Shown: positions 25,009 through 34,413 of the stretch, piece by piece
How the letters are laid out: each line of letters starts with the position of its first letter
Position numbering within the stretch: the first letter of the stretch is position 1
NCBI GenBank assembly: GCA_965222725.1
Contig: OZ244969.1
Span: 1,612,001-1,676,000 of the forward strand
Reading direction: 5' to 3'
DNA from: GCA-2748575 sp965222725
Lineage (GTDB): Bacteria; Pseudomonadota; Gammaproteobacteria; Pseudomonadales; Ketobacteraceae
Length of the DNA stretch: 64,000 bases
Position numbers and translations under genes: made by a program
The notes under the pieces: generated by a model
The model's input: the letters and a program-made list of their open reading frames with translations, nothing else
What the model was told of the DNA's origin: nothing
Database searches by the model: none

Positions 25009-28000
25009 ATGAAATTAAGCGAAATTGCCGGCAGGGTGGTGCCGACAATTCAGAGCAAACTGTTACTGGCGATGATGGTGGTGTCGCTGGTGCCGATTTT
25101 TATTTTTGGCGCCATTGTGTACTACCAGGCTCGCGATTCCCTCATTACCCAGGTGGGTGAGCGGCTTCAGGCTGCGTCGCATCTGGCCATTTCCCAATTG
25201 GAACGCAGCTTCCACTTTTCAGTTGAAAACGTAGAATCCTGGGCCGAGCTGGAAATCATGCAGGAGATTGCCGCAGGCGATCCCGCTGGCACTGTCAGCG
25301 ATATGCTGGGGGATTACCAGCGCTCCTGGGGTTATTACAGCAATCTGGTCGTCGCGGATCCTCAGGGTGAAATTGTCGCTGCCGGTGATCCGGATTTGCT
25401 GGGCATTTCCGTCAAAGAGGCCAAATGGTTCCGCGACACCATGACCAAGGGCGAAAAGAACCTGGGCCGCCTGCGGCTGGATCCCTTTGTGGGTGGCTAT
25501 GGCGTGGCGATCTCTGTGCCTATTTTCAACCGGCATTCCAGTGACATTATTGGCGTACTCAGTGCCGGTTTCAGCTGGAGCGAGCTGCTGGCCATGGTTA
25601 ACTCGGTTGAGGTGGTGACCGGCGGCCAGAATGAAAAAGGCTATGCCCTGCTGATTGATCGTGACGGCTACATTATCGCAGCGCCCAGTTTTATTCTGCT
25701 GCAGGATGGTGGGTCCACCGCTAACAGCGATATTCTGCGGGTATTCGGCCGCCGCTGGTGGCCGGTGGAAGATCCCTACCTGCTGCAACAAATGCTCACG
25801 GTTTCCAGCCACCGTTATGTGGAGCGTAGCGATGAACACCTGCTGGTGGTAAACCAGCCTTCCCGGAATTACGACACCCTGTCTGAACTGGGCTGGTCCC
25901 TGCTGCTGGTGCGGGATGCCGACGATGCGCTGTCGGATCTGGTGGTGATTCGCGAGCGGGCGCTGATGATAGCGTTGCTGAGCTGTCTGGTGATCTTTAT
26001 TGTCAGTTCGCTGATTGCCCGCCGGGTGGCGCAGCCGGTATTAGCGCTGCGGGAGTGGGCCAAGCAAGTGGCCCGCGGCGATCTGAACCGCAAGGTGGAT
26101 ATTGAATCCCGGGATGAAATTGGTGATCTGGCCACGTCCCTGGATGATATGCGGCTGGATATCAAAGGCTATCTGGATGAGCTTTATGATGCCAAGGAGC
26201 GCTTCCAGTCCCTGATTAATTCCATCGACTGTATTGTTTGGGAAGCGGACGTTAATCCCGTAAAAATCAAAATGGTGAACGGCCAGACTGAACACGTGCT
26301 GGGCCGTTCCAATGCCGATCTGCTGGAACAGATGCAGGACTGGCAGCACTGGGTGCATCCGGAGCACGTGGAGAAAATCACAAAAACTTTCCGCGATGCG
26401 GTGGATACGGCTCAGGATGCCTATGTGGAGTTCAAGGCCCGTCATGTGGATGGTCATTATGTGTGGCTGAAAGCGTTGCTGTCCGTTGAAATCGAAGGCT
26501 TGAGCGTTGTGGGGCTGCGGGGCGTGATGGTGGATATCAACGATATCATCCGCGCCGCCGAGGAAATCCAGGAAGCCCACGATATCGCGGTAAAAACTGC
26601 CGAAAGCAAGAGCCAGTTCCTGGCCATTGTCAGCCATGAAATCCGTACCCCCATGAACGGCCTGTTGGGCATGCTGGATATGCTCAGGGATACGCCCCTG
26701 ATGGATGACCAGCGCCAGCAGCTGGATCTGGCCTGGAAGTCCGGCAAGAACCTGCTGGCCCTGGTGAATGATGTGATGGACTTCTCCCGGCTGGAATCCG
26801 GCGATGTGGAATTCCATTATGAGCAGGTGAATGTTCAGACTTTGCTGAACGAGCAGGTGGCTTTGGTTGCCCCGGAGGCATATCACAAGGGGCTGGATAT
26901 TGGTGTGGTGGTGGAAGCCAACCTCCCGGACAACGTGAAACTGGATCCGGTAAAAGTGCGCCAGGTACTGGCAGCGCTGCTGTCTAACGCGGTGAAATTT
27001 ACCTCCCATGGCTCGGTGTTGTTGTGGGCAGAAATGCTGTCGGCCGAGCGCCTGTACGTGGAAGTCAAAGACACCGGCGTGGGCATTGAGAACGAGCAGC
27101 AGGAGGGCATTTTCGAGCCTTTTGTGCAAGAGGACCTGTCCACCACCCGGCGCTTTGAAGGCTCCGGCCTGGGGCTGGCCCTGTGCCGCCGTATTGTCGA
27201 AACCATGGGTGGCACCGTGGGGGTTAAATCCATTAAAGGTGTGGGTTCGTCGTTCTATTTTGAATTGCCGGTAACCAGCGACACCGTGCACGGCACCGGC
27301 CTGCTGGACGAGCGCAAACGGTTGCGAACCACCCGGGGGCAGGTGCCGGGAGCCGTGTTGCTGATCGGTGATCTGCCGGCCACCAAAATGGTACTGCAGA
27401 TTGCCTGCCAGCAGTGGGGCGTGGGTTTTGACTGGCACGCCAAGGAGTCCCGGGTGATCCGCAATCTGGACGACATCATGTCCCAGAAGGATTATCAGTG
27501 GATTTTTATCGCCCAGGAAATGAGTGAGCGCTTCTGGTCGCGGATGAACCCGTATCTGGCGCGCCATGGCAATGTGCGGGTGATTCAGCTGCGCCTGCCC
27601 AATGAAAAATATGGCCAGCGGCCGCTGCCTCACCTGTACGTGCCTTTCACCCGGGAGGACCTGCTCAACAGCATGCTGGGTGCCGAGCCCATGGTGGTGA
27701 AGGAAAAAGACAGTACTCTGCAAATGCCGATGAGCCTGCCCCGGGTGCTGGTGGTGGATGACAACCCGGTAAACCGCAAGGTGGCTGCCGGATTCCTGAA
27801 AAAAATGGGCTTTGAGGCGGATATCGCCGAAGACGGCCTGCAGGCGGTGCATGCGGTGGACAGCACCGATTACGGCCTGGTGCTGATGGACTGTCAGATG
27901 CCGGTGATGGACGGCTACGAGGCCACCCGCCAGATCCGTCACAATCTGAAAGGTCGCTTCCTGCCCATTATCGCGGTAACCGCTAACGCCATGGAGGGGG

Positions 28001-28119
28001 ACCGGGAAAAATGCCTGGCCGCCGGCATGGATGACTACATGGCCAAGCCCCTGCGTAAAGATGCCCTTAACCAGATGGTGTTCAGCTGGCTGGAAAAAGC
28101 CCGGGAACAATCCTCCTGA
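25009..28119 (+). CDS. Hybrid sensor histidine kinase (Cache-HAMP-PAS-HisKA-HATPase-REC)
   Basis: 1036 residues from the ATG at 25009; an upstream in-frame start at 24934 would add an unlikely tail before the first membrane helix. Layout: TM1 (~20-42), a ~265-residue periplasmic domain with double-Cache features (YYSNLVVADPQGEIVAAGDP, GYALLIDRDGYIIAAPS), TM2 (~310-332), HAMP, PAS, phosphorylated H543 (SHEIRTPMNG), ATPase boxes LLSNAVKF, DTGVGIENEQ and GSGLGLAL, a degenerate receiver-like stretch (~785-900), and a true receiver (VLVVDDNPVN, phospho-Asp D961 in LMDCQMPVMDG). No Hpt domain is present, so the phosphate must pass to a separate protein. It stands alone, and no response regulator is nearby; the signal is unknown. 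Confidence 0.92.
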   Translation: MKLSEIAGRVVPTIQSKLLLAMMVVSLVPIFIFGAIVYYQARDSLITQVGERLQAASHLAISQLERSFHFSVENVESWAELEIMQEIAAGDPAGTVSDMLGDYQRSWGYYSNLVVADPQGEIVAAGDPDLLGISVKEAKWFRDTMTKGEKNLGRLRLDPFVGGYGVAISVPIFNRHSSDIIGVLSAGFSWSELLAMVNSVEVVTGGQNEKGYALLIDRDGYIIAAPSFILLQDGGSTANSDILRVFGRRWWPVEDPYLLQQMLTVSSHRYVERSDEHLLVVNQPSRNYDTLSELGWSLLLVRDADDALSDLVVIRERALMIALLSCLVIFIVSSLIARRVAQPVLALREWAKQVARGDLNRKVDIESRDEIGDLATSLDDMRLDIKGYLDELYDAKERFQSLINSIDCIVWEADVNPVKIKMVNGQTEHVLGRSNADLLEQMQDWQHWVHPEHVEKITKTFRDAVDTAQDAYVEFKARHVDGHYVWLKALLSVEIEGLSVVGLRGVMVDINDIIRAAEEIQEAHDIAVKTAESKSQFLAIVSHEIRTPMNGLLGMLDMLRDTPLMDDQRQQLDLAWKSGKNLLALVNDVMDFSRLESGDVEFHYEQVNVQTLLNEQVALVAPEAYHKGLDIGVVVEANLPDNVKLDPVKVRQVLAALLSNAVKFTSHGSVLLWAEMLSAERLYVEVKDTGVGIENEQQEGIFEPFVQEDLSTTRRFEGSGLGLALCRRIVETMGGTVGVKSIKGVGSSFYFELPVTSDTVHGTGLLDERKRLRTTRGQVPGAVLLIGDLPATKMVLQIACQQWGVGFDWHAKESRVIRNLDDIMSQKDYQWIFIAQEMSERFWSRMNPYLARHGNVRVIQLRLPNEKYGQRPLPHLYVPFTREDLLNSMLGAEPMVVKEKDSTLQMPMSLPRVLVVDDNPVNRKVAAGFLKKMGFEADIAEDGLQAVHAVDSTDYGLVLMDCQMPVMDGYEATRQIRHNLKGRFLPIIAVTANAMEGDREKCLAAGMDDYMAKPLRKDALNQMVFSWLEKAREQSS

Positions 28120-28245
28120 CAGCCTGCCGGCGAAATGCCCGTGTATCTGGCCATGGCGGCGCAAATTCACTATTTTTGCAGGGAATTCGCCACATTCCCG
28201 TGAATACCCCCCAATCAGGATTATTCATCGCAGGCTATTCTGAAG

Positions 28246-28251
28246 TATAAT
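28246..28251 (+). promoter_or_regulatory. Candidate -10 box of the his operon
   Basis: A perfect TATAAT lies 115 bp before the hisB start at 28366; a weak TTCATC stands 16 bp upstream. The sequence between is long enough for a leader, but no His-rich attenuator peptide was seen. Confidence 0.35.
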
Positions 28252-28365
28252 TGCGCGCTCTGCGGCGCTTTCCCGCCTGTCGGGGCAGCCGCAGCCGAAT
28301 CTATCCGCAGAAACCCGCCTCATCCGGGCATTCTGTTGATTAACGTTGAGCAACGTGGAGTAACT

Positions 28366-28983
28366 ATGGCGACCGAAGCGGCCATTCAAGCCGGGCAACG
28401 CACCGCCAGCGTGGAACGCAATACGCTGGAGACCCAAATCAGGATCGACATCAATCTGGATGGCACCGGAAAAAGCCATTTCGACACCGGTGTCCCTTTT
28501 CTGGAGCATATGCTCGACCAGGTAGCCCGCCATGGCATGATTGACCTTACCATTGTTGCCAAGGGTGATCTGCACATCGATGCCCACCACACCACCGAAG
28601 ACGTTGGTATAACCCTGGGCCAGGCGCTGAAACAGGCCCTGGGGGACAAAAAAGGCATTCGCCGTTATGGCCACGCCTACGTACCGCTGGACGAAGCCCT
28701 GTCCCGGGTGGCGCTGGACCTGTCCGGCCGCCCCGGTTTGTTTATGGACGTCGAATTTACCCGCGGCAATATCGGTGCCTTCGATACCCAGCTGTTCTGG
28801 GAATTTTTCCAGGGGTTTGTAAACCATGGGCTGGTTACACTTCATATCGATAACCTGAAAGGGTTTAATGCGCACCACCAGGCCGAAACCATTTTCAAGG
28901 CCTTTGGCCGCGCCCTGCGCATGGCAGTTGAGCTGGACGAGCGAATGGCGGGCGTGATGCCTTCCACCAAAGGCTCGTTGTAA
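28366..28983 (+). CDS. hisB: Imidazoleglycerol-phosphate dehydratase
   Basis: A 205-residue single-domain HisB (no phosphatase domain, unlike the E. coli fusion). The ATG at 28366 follows GTGGAGTAACT. Family marks: FDTGVPFLEHMLDQVARHG, LHIDAHHTTEDVGITLGQAL with Mn-binding His pairs, and LKGFNAHHQAETIFKAFGRAL. It makes imidazole-acetol phosphate in histidine synthesis. First of hisB-hisH-hisA-hisF, all on one strand with short spacers. Confidence 0.97.
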   Translation: MATEAAIQAGQRTASVERNTLETQIRIDINLDGTGKSHFDTGVPFLEHMLDQVARHGMIDLTIVAKGDLHIDAHHTTEDVGITLGQALKQALGDKKGIRRYGHAYVPLDEALSRVALDLSGRPGLFMDVEFTRGNIGAFDTQLFWEFFQGFVNHGLVTLHIDNLKGFNAHHQAETIFKAFGRALRMAVELDERMAGVMPSTKGSL

Positions 28984-29016
28984 TTCAGATTCTGGAAAAG
29001 TTTAAGCCGACAACTC

Positions 29017-29664
29017 ATGAGTAATACGGTTGCAGTGATTGATTACGGAATGGGGAACCTCCATTCCGCGCAAAAGGCATTGGAACATGTGTCGCCTGAC
29101 AGCAAAGTGCTGGTGACCTCCGATGCAGAAACCATTCTTTCCGCTGATCGCGTGGTGTTTCCCGGTGTGGGCGCCATCCGTGATTGCGTGGGTGAAATTC
29201 GCCGTCTGGGACTGGACAAGGTGGTGGACGAAGCCGTCAAAGCCAAACCCTTTCTGGCGATTTGTGTGGGCATGCAGTGCATGATGGCCCACAGCGAAGA
29301 AAACAACGGCGTGGATTGCCTGGATATCTTTCCCGGCGAAGTCCGTTTCTTTGGCGAAGACCTGCGCAGTGCCGGCGGTGAACACCTGAAAGTGCCCCAT
29401 ATGGGCTGGAACCAGGTGCGTCATGTGCAGAACCATCCCTTGTGGCAGGGCATTCCCGATAACGAGCGTTTTTACTTCGTGCACAGTTATTATGTGGAAA
29501 CCCCGGATGCCGCACTGATTGCCGGCGAATGTGATTACGGTAAAACCTTTACCGCCTCCATTGCCAAAGACAATATCTTTGCCGTGCAGTTTCACCCGGA
29601 AAAAAGCCAGAAAGCCGGGCTACAATTACTGCAGAACTTTATGAATTGGGACGGCCAAAGTTAA
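29017..29664 (+). CDS. hisH: Imidazole glycerol phosphate synthase, glutaminase subunit
   Basis: A 215-residue class I glutamine amidotransferase. The catalytic Cys is C83 in AICVGMQCM, the oxyanion region is FPGVGAIRDC, and the His-Glu pair is in FHPEKSQKAG. It frees ammonia from glutamine and passes it to HisF. HisF is encoded two genes downstream in the same operon. Confidence 0.97.
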   Translation: MSNTVAVIDYGMGNLHSAQKALEHVSPDSKVLVTSDAETILSADRVVFPGVGAIRDCVGEIRRLGLDKVVDEAVKAKPFLAICVGMQCMMAHSEENNGVDCLDIFPGEVRFFGEDLRSAGGEHLKVPHMGWNQVRHVQNHPLWQGIPDNERFYFVHSYYVETPDAALIAGECDYGKTFTASIAKDNIFAVQFHPEKSQKAGLQLLQNFMNWDGQS

Positions 29665-29720
29665 CCCCGCGTGGCCGCCTTACGCGTAACCCGAAATTCA
29701 GAAAATTTGAGAGTAAACCG

Positions 29721-30458
29721 ATGTTAATCATCCCAGCCATAGACCTTAAAGATGGAAAATGTGTTCGCCTGCGCCAGGGCCGTATGGACGACGAAACCGT
29801 GTTTTCAGATAACCCGGTGGAAATGGCAGGTCAGTGGGTTGAAAAAGGCGCCCGCCGTTTGCACCTGGTGGATCTGAACGGTGCCTTTGATGGCGAGCCG
29901 GTGAACGGCAAAATCGTGCAGGCCATTGCCCGGGCTTTTCCTGACTTACCCATTCAGATTGGTGGCGGTATCCGCAATCTGGAAACCATTGAAACCTACA
30001 TCAAAGCCGGTGTGGATTACGTGATAATCGGCACCAAAGCGGTAAAAGATCCCGACTTTGTTTTTGAAGCCTGCGAACAGTTTCCCGGCCATATCATTGT
30101 GGGCATTGATGCCAAAGACGGCCTGGTGGCCACCGATGGCTGGGCAGAAGTGTCAGAAGTAACGGCCGTGGAATGTGCAAAGCAATTTGAATCCGATGGT
30201 GTGGATGCCATTGTTTACACCGACATCAGCCGCGACGGCATGATGCAGGGCGTGAACGTGGAGGCCACTGTCAATCTGGCCAAGGCAGTGAACATTCCGG
30301 TGATCGCTTCCGGCGGTGTGACCAATATGGATGATATCAAGCGCCTGGTGCCGGCTGCCAAATTTGGCGTGCTGGGCGCAATAACCGGCCGTGCGATTTA
30401 CGAAGGCAATCTGGATCTGGCCGAAGCCCAGAGCTTTGCCGACAGTCATCAGGATTAA
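29721..30458 (+). CDS. hisA: ProFAR isomerase
   Basis: A 245-residue TIM barrel. The start is the ATG at 29721 (MLIIPAIDLKDGKCVRLRQG), the conserved HisA N-terminus with the catalytic Asp8. Phosphate-binding loops are QIGGGIRN and IASGGVTNMDDI, and the second acidic residue is in YTDISRDGMMQG. Upstream in-frame codons back to 29646 are ignored because they only extend into non-conserved sequence. Confidence 0.97.
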   Translation: MLIIPAIDLKDGKCVRLRQGRMDDETVFSDNPVEMAGQWVEKGARRLHLVDLNGAFDGEPVNGKIVQAIARAFPDLPIQIGGGIRNLETIETYIKAGVDYVIIGTKAVKDPDFVFEACEQFPGHIIVGIDAKDGLVATDGWAEVSEVTAVECAKQFESDGVDAIVYTDISRDGMMQGVNVEATVNLAKAVNIPVIASGGVTNMDDIKRLVPAAKFGVLGAITGRAIYEGNLDLAEAQSFADSHQD

Positions 30459-30502
30459 TGAATTAACCGGCCGTTAAATTAACGGCCCATCAGGAGCGAT
30501 TC

Positions 30503-31276
30503 ATGGGATTGGCAAAACGCATTATTCCCTGCCTGGATGTGGACCAGGGGCGTGTTGTGAAAGGTGTGCAGTTCGTGGATATCCGCGATGCCGGAGATCC
30601 GGTGGAAATTGCCCGCCGCTACGACGAAGCCGGCGCCGACGAAATTACCTTTCTGGATATTACCGCCAGCCATGAAGAGCGCGCCACTACGGTCAAAACC
30701 GTGGAAAAAATGGCGAGCCAGGTATTTATACCGCTCACCGTTGGCGGAGGCATTCGCGAGCTGGATGATATTCGCCGCATGCTTAATGCCGGTGCCGATA
30801 AAGTCAGCATCAATACCGCTGCGGTGTTTAATCCGGAATTTGTGGGCGAAGCCGCAGCCCGGTTTGGTTCCCAGTGCATTGTAGTGGCCATTGATGCCAA
30901 ACAGGTGTCCGGCGATGGCGAACCGCTGCGCTGGGAAATCTTCACCCATGGTGGCCGCAAGCCCACCGGTATTGATGCGGTGGAATGGGCCAAAAAAATG
31001 GTGGACCTGGGCGCCGGAGAAATACTGCTTACCAGCATGGACCGCGACGGTACCAAAAACGGTTTTGATCTGAATGTCACCCGCGCCATCAGTGATGCCG
31101 TGAGTGTGCCGGTGATTGCCTCCGGCGGCGTGGGCAACCTGCAGCACCTGGCCGATGGTGTGTTGCAGGGTAAAGCCGATGCCGTGCTGGCTGCCAGTAT
31201 CTTCCACTTCGGTGAATACAGTATTCAGGAAGCCAAGGAATACATGCAGCAGCAAGGCATTGAAATGCGGCTGTAA
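30503..31276 (+). CDS. hisF: Imidazole glycerol phosphate synthase, cyclase subunit
   Basis: A 257-residue TIM barrel with the HisF signature: GLAKRIIPCLDVDQGRVVKG (catalytic Asp11), LTVGGGIRELDDI, LLTSMDRDGTKNGFDLNVTR (catalytic Asp), VIASGGVGNLQH. A ribosome site (AGGAG) precedes the ATG. It ends 10 bp from the convergent CYP153 gene, so transcription of the two genes may interfere. Confidence 0.97.
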   Translation: MGLAKRIIPCLDVDQGRVVKGVQFVDIRDAGDPVEIARRYDEAGADEITFLDITASHEERATTVKTVEKMASQVFIPLTVGGGIRELDDIRRMLNAGADKVSINTAAVFNPEFVGEAAARFGSQCIVVAIDAKQVSGDGEPLRWEIFTHGGRKPTGIDAVEWAKKMVDLGAGEILLTSMDRDGTKNGFDLNVTRAISDAVSVPVIASGGVGNLQHLADGVLQGKADAVLAASIFHFGEYSIQEAKEYMQQQGIEMRL

Positions 31277-31286
31277 GCCCGTGCTG

Positions 31287-32747
31287 TTATGGGTGCGCTT
31301 TTCTGGCTACCTTTACCATCATGCGGGTGTATCCCTTCACGAAGTTCGATTGCACATAGCCTGGTTCCTCCAGCACTTCAATAGTGTCAAAGCGCTGCAG
31401 GATTTCTTCCCACAGAATGCGTAACTGCATTTCGGCCAGACGGTTGCCCATGCAGCGGTGCACACCAAATCCAAAGGACAAATGGTTTCTCGGGTTCTTG
31501 CGGTCAATAATAAACTGATCCGGGTTTTCGATATTGCGTTCATCGCGGTTGCCGGACACGTACCACATCACCACTTTATCGCCTTTTCTGATCAGCTGGC
31601 CGTTCAGTTCAACGTCTTCTTTGGCAATGCGGCGCATGTAAGCCAGGGGTGTTTGCCAGCGAATGATTTCTGACACCATGGACGGAATCAGTCTGGGGTT
31701 GCTTTTCAGTTTTTCAAATTCCTGGGGGAACTGATTCAGTGCCAGCACGCCACCGGTCATGGAATTGCGTGTCGTATCGTTGCCGCCCACAATCAGCAAT
31801 ACCATATTGCCCATAAATTCCATGGGCCGGTTAATCATGTCTTTGGTGTTGTCGTTGGCCAGTAACAGACTGATCAGGTCGAATCCCATTTCCTTGCCGG
31901 CGGCTTTTTCTGCTTCCTTTCTGCGCCAAAGCAACGACATTTCCCGGGCCATCTCGGCGGCTGTTGCAAAGGCTTCATTGGTCAGTGCGGTACCGCCGGT
32001 GGATTCTGGGCTGCCGGCCGCCACGTCCGACCAGTAAGCCAGTTTGCGGCGTTCCTCATAGGGGAAGTCAAACAAAGTCGCCAGCATGCGCGATGTCAGT
32101 TCAATGGAAACCTGCTGAACCCAGTCAAAGGGTTGATCAACCGGCAGGCTGTCCAGCACATCGGCAGTACGGGAGCGGATCAGGCTTTCCATCTGCGCCA
32201 GATTTTTAGGCGCCACCACACTTTGCACTGCCTGGCGCTGCACGTCGTGCCGGGGCGGATCCATGGCGATAAAGGTTTCGATTTCCAGCCCTTCCGGTTG
32301 CGGGCCAATGGAAATGATGGGTTCGGCAGAAAACAGATCGTGATGCTTGTCCACAAACAGAATGTCGTCATAGCGAGTGACTGACCAGAAAGGGCCAAAG
32401 GGACTGTGCTTCTGATAGTGTACCGGGCATTCATCCCGCAGGCGCTTGAAATAGGGTTGCCATTGGTTCTGACGGAATAAAAACGGATTACTGACATCGA
32501 TATCTTCAATAGCCAGCGTGTTCACATTCGGAATGGGCGTTTCCCTGAATTCGGGAATCGGCCGGCTTTTGAAAAAACGCCGCTTTACGGTCTGAAACAG
32601 ATGCGCGCCTTTGATCTGATATTCAATGGGTACAATGGCGGCGCCTTTTTCGATACCTTTCTCAATGCTTCTTTCAATAACGGGTTCTACTTTCCCTCTG
32701 ACGGGATCAATAATCGGAGATAGAATACTCATTGGCTGCCTGCTCAT
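31287..32747 (-). CDS. Cytochrome P450, CYP153-type terminal alkane hydroxylase
   Basis: A 486-residue soluble P450. The I-helix oxygen-binding motif is GGNDTTRNSM (321-330), the ExxR is EIIR (360-363) and the heme Cys is C432 in FGFGVHRCMGNRL. Long stretches match the CYP153A pattern (FGPFWSVTRYDDILFVDK, QTPLAYMRRIA, GDKVVMWYVSGNRDER, NHLSFGFGVHRCMGNRLAEM). CYP153 enzymes hydroxylate the end carbon of medium-chain n-alkanes and fatty acids in the cytoplasm. It follows the ferredoxin gene by 45 bp; no ferredoxin reductase lies here, so one must come from elsewhere. Confidence 0.93.
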   Translation of the reverse strand: MSRQPMSILSPIIDPVRGKVEPVIERSIEKGIEKGAAIVPIEYQIKGAHLFQTVKRRFFKSRPIPEFRETPIPNVNTLAIEDIDVSNPFLFRQNQWQPYFKRLRDECPVHYQKHSPFGPFWSVTRYDDILFVDKHHDLFSAEPIISIGPQPEGLEIETFIAMDPPRHDVQRQAVQSVVAPKNLAQMESLIRSRTADVLDSLPVDQPFDWVQQVSIELTSRMLATLFDFPYEERRKLAYWSDVAAGSPESTGGTALTNEAFATAAEMAREMSLLWRRKEAEKAAGKEMGFDLISLLLANDNTKDMINRPMEFMGNMVLLIVGGNDTTRNSMTGGVLALNQFPQEFEKLKSNPRLIPSMVSEIIRWQTPLAYMRRIAKEDVELNGQLIRKGDKVVMWYVSGNRDERNIENPDQFIIDRKNPRNHLSFGFGVHRCMGNRLAEMQLRILWEEILQRFDTIEVLEEPGYVQSNFVKGYTRMMVKVARKAHP

Positions 32748-32792
32748 GCTGTGATTTTCAGGAATTAAAATTGGTAGTTCTAAACAGGATTG

Positions 32793-33113
32793 CTACATCT
32801 GAAATTCGGGCAGACGAACCACCATGCCATCCATCAGTTCTGACAGCTGCACCTGGCAGGAAAGCCGGGAGCTTGCGGCTTTTTCCGGGGTAAGATCGAG
32901 CATTTGCTCTTCCGCTTCTGTCGCGCTGCCGGTTTTTGCCAGCCATTGTGCGTCTACAATCACATGGCAGGTGCCGCAGGCACAGGAGCCGCCGCAGTCC
33001 GCATCAATACCCGGCACGCCGTTGTCCAGCGCGGCCTGCATCAGTGATTTGCCTTCTTCAATTTCAGCCAGGTGTTCGGTGCCATCGTGCTCGATAAAAG
33101 TGATTTTGCCCAT
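32793..33113 (-). CDS. [2Fe-2S] ferredoxin, partner of the P450
   Basis: A 106-residue adrenodoxin/putidaredoxin-type ferredoxin. The ATG at 33113 follows GAGGGCACT. Cluster ligands are C40, C46, C49 and C86 (C-x5-C-x2-C-x36-C: ADCGGSCACGTCHVIV and RLSCQVQL). It carries single electrons from a ferredoxin reductase to the P450. It is the first gene of the fdx-CYP153 pair, transcribed away from the AraC regulator. Confidence 0.95.
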   Translation of the reverse strand: MGKITFIEHDGTEHLAEIEEGKSLMQAALDNGVPGIDADCGGSCACGTCHVIVDAQWLAKTGSATEAEEQMLDLTPEKAASSRLSCQVQLSELMDGMVVRLPEFQM

Positions 33114-33234
33114 AGTGCCCTCAATCTCAATCTGTCGTTGTTTGGTATGCATAGTTTGCTTAAAGCAGCGGCTGCCGATGGCCGCAGGGTTTTCTCATGG
33201 GTTTCAGGTTACGCAGAGTCATGTTGAGTGGGCA

Positions 33235-33301
33235 GGTCATTTCTTGACATCCGGGAGTCATTTCAAGACACTCTGATAAAGGTGATCCGGTCATTTCCGA
33301 C
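33235..33301. promoter_or_regulatory. Three phased direct repeats, candidate AraC operator of the CYP153 operon
   Basis: GGTCATTTCTTGACA (33235-33249), AGTCATTTCAAGACA (33256-33270) and GGTCATTTCCGAC (33289-33301) share (A/G)GTCATTTC and GAC. Start-to-start distances are 21 and 33 bp, close to two and three helical turns, so they sit on one DNA face. They lie in the divergent spacer between the ferredoxin and the AraC gene. A weaker half copy, AGTCATGTTGAG, starts at 33217. Confidence 0.6.
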
Positions 33302-33324
33302 TGGCGGATTCTGGTATCGCTAAC

Positions 33325-34413
33325 ATGATGAAAAACAAAGCTGCTTCTTATTCGGTGGACCTGGATCTGGCCTGTATTCCTTCAAACTACTCGCGCCTGA
33401 TTGCCCGGGAGCTTGAGTTGCAGGTGCGGGGTTTGGCGGGGTTATTGGTGGCCACGTCGCTGTCTGTGGATGAGTTTCTGCAGGAAGAATTGCTGCTGAC
33501 GCCCCGGCAGCAGATTCAGATTCTGCGTAACAGTCTGGCGTTGAGCCGGGATAGCTCCCTGGGCTTGCGGCTGGGTCGCCGTTTCACATCGCCCACCCAC
33601 GGTGCCATGGGGTTTCTGGCAAACAGCAGCCCCAATCTGCTGATGGCGCTGAAAGCCTTCCAGACATTTTTGCCCACCCGAATGAGTCTGGCGCACCTTG
33701 ATCTGAATGCCGGAGATGAGGGGCTGACGGTGGCATGTCATTTTGATCCGGAAATTTCCGGTGATGTGCTGCGTACCCTGTCAGAAATTTTTGCGGTGGT
33801 TTTTGCTGACTGCGCCGAGTTTATTGTGGGCCGGTCCCTGGATGACATTATTATCCGGTTTGCTCATGAAGAGCCGCCATACAGTGACCGCTATAGCGAG
33901 TTTCTGCCCGGACGGTTCGGGTTTTCCGCCGGCAACATTGTGGCTCAGATCCCTATGGATATTTGCCATATTCCCAACGCGTCAGCGAACCATGAAAACT
34001 ATTTGCTGGCGCTGCAGCAATGTGAGTCCATCCTGGCGCAACTGCGAGCTAACAAAAACAGCTGCAAATATCAGATACAGAAAATGATGCTCTCGGGGCC
34101 GCCCGGGGTGCTGACGGAAGATGAGGCGGCAGCGGCGCTGTTTATCAGCAAGCGCACCCTGGCGCGCCGTTTGAAAAATGAGGGTAGCAGCTTTCGACAG
34201 ATTCGTGACGAGATTCTTTCCCGGCAGGCGGCGGGCTACCTGCGTGACAGCCGCATGCCCGTAGATGCCATTGCTGTATTACTCAACTACCATGACAGCT
34301 CCAATTTCCGGCGTGCTTTCAAACGCTGGTTCAGGCAAACCCCTGATCAGTACCGTCAGCAGCTGGGGGAGTCATCACTGTGTGATTCAAATAAAAAAGG
34401 CCGGATCAAGTGA
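33325..34413 (+). CDS. AraC-family regulator next to the CYP153 operon
   Basis: A 362-residue regulator with an Arabinose_bd-type N-domain (SSLGLRLGRRFTSPTHGAMG) and a C-terminal double helix-turn-helix (EDEAAAALFISKRTLARRL, then MPVDAIAVLLNYHDSSNFRR and QTPDQYRQQLG). Two adjacent ATGs (33325, 33328) could start it. In alkane degraders an AraC regulator next to CYP153 activates it; the divergent position and the phased repeats in the spacer support the same here. Confidence 0.9.
   Translation: MMKNKAASYSVDLDLACIPSNYSRLIARELELQVRGLAGLLVATSLSVDEFLQEELLLTPRQQIQILRNSLALSRDSSLGLRLGRRFTSPTHGAMGFLANSSPNLLMALKAFQTFLPTRMSLAHLDLNAGDEGLTVACHFDPEISGDVLRTLSEIFAVVFADCAEFIVGRSLDDIIIRFAHEEPPYSDRYSEFLPGRFGFSAGNIVAQIPMDICHIPNASANHENYLLALQQCESILAQLRANKNSCKYQIQKMMLSGPPGVLTEDEAAAALFISKRTLARRLKNEGSSFRQIRDEILSRQAAGYLRDSRMPVDAIAVLLNYHDSSNFRRAFKRWFRQTPDQYRQQLGESSLCDSNKKGRIK

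Noticed and set aside
26041..28170. Long antisense frame (709 codons) opposite the sensor kinase
   Set aside because: The translation is rich in His/Gln/Pro/Arg, typical of the shadow of a GC-rich gene; kinase motifs on the plus strand are decisive.
28251..28365. Histidine attenuator leader peptide before hisB
   Set aside because: No run of His codons in any plus-strand frame and no paired terminator/antiterminator stems.
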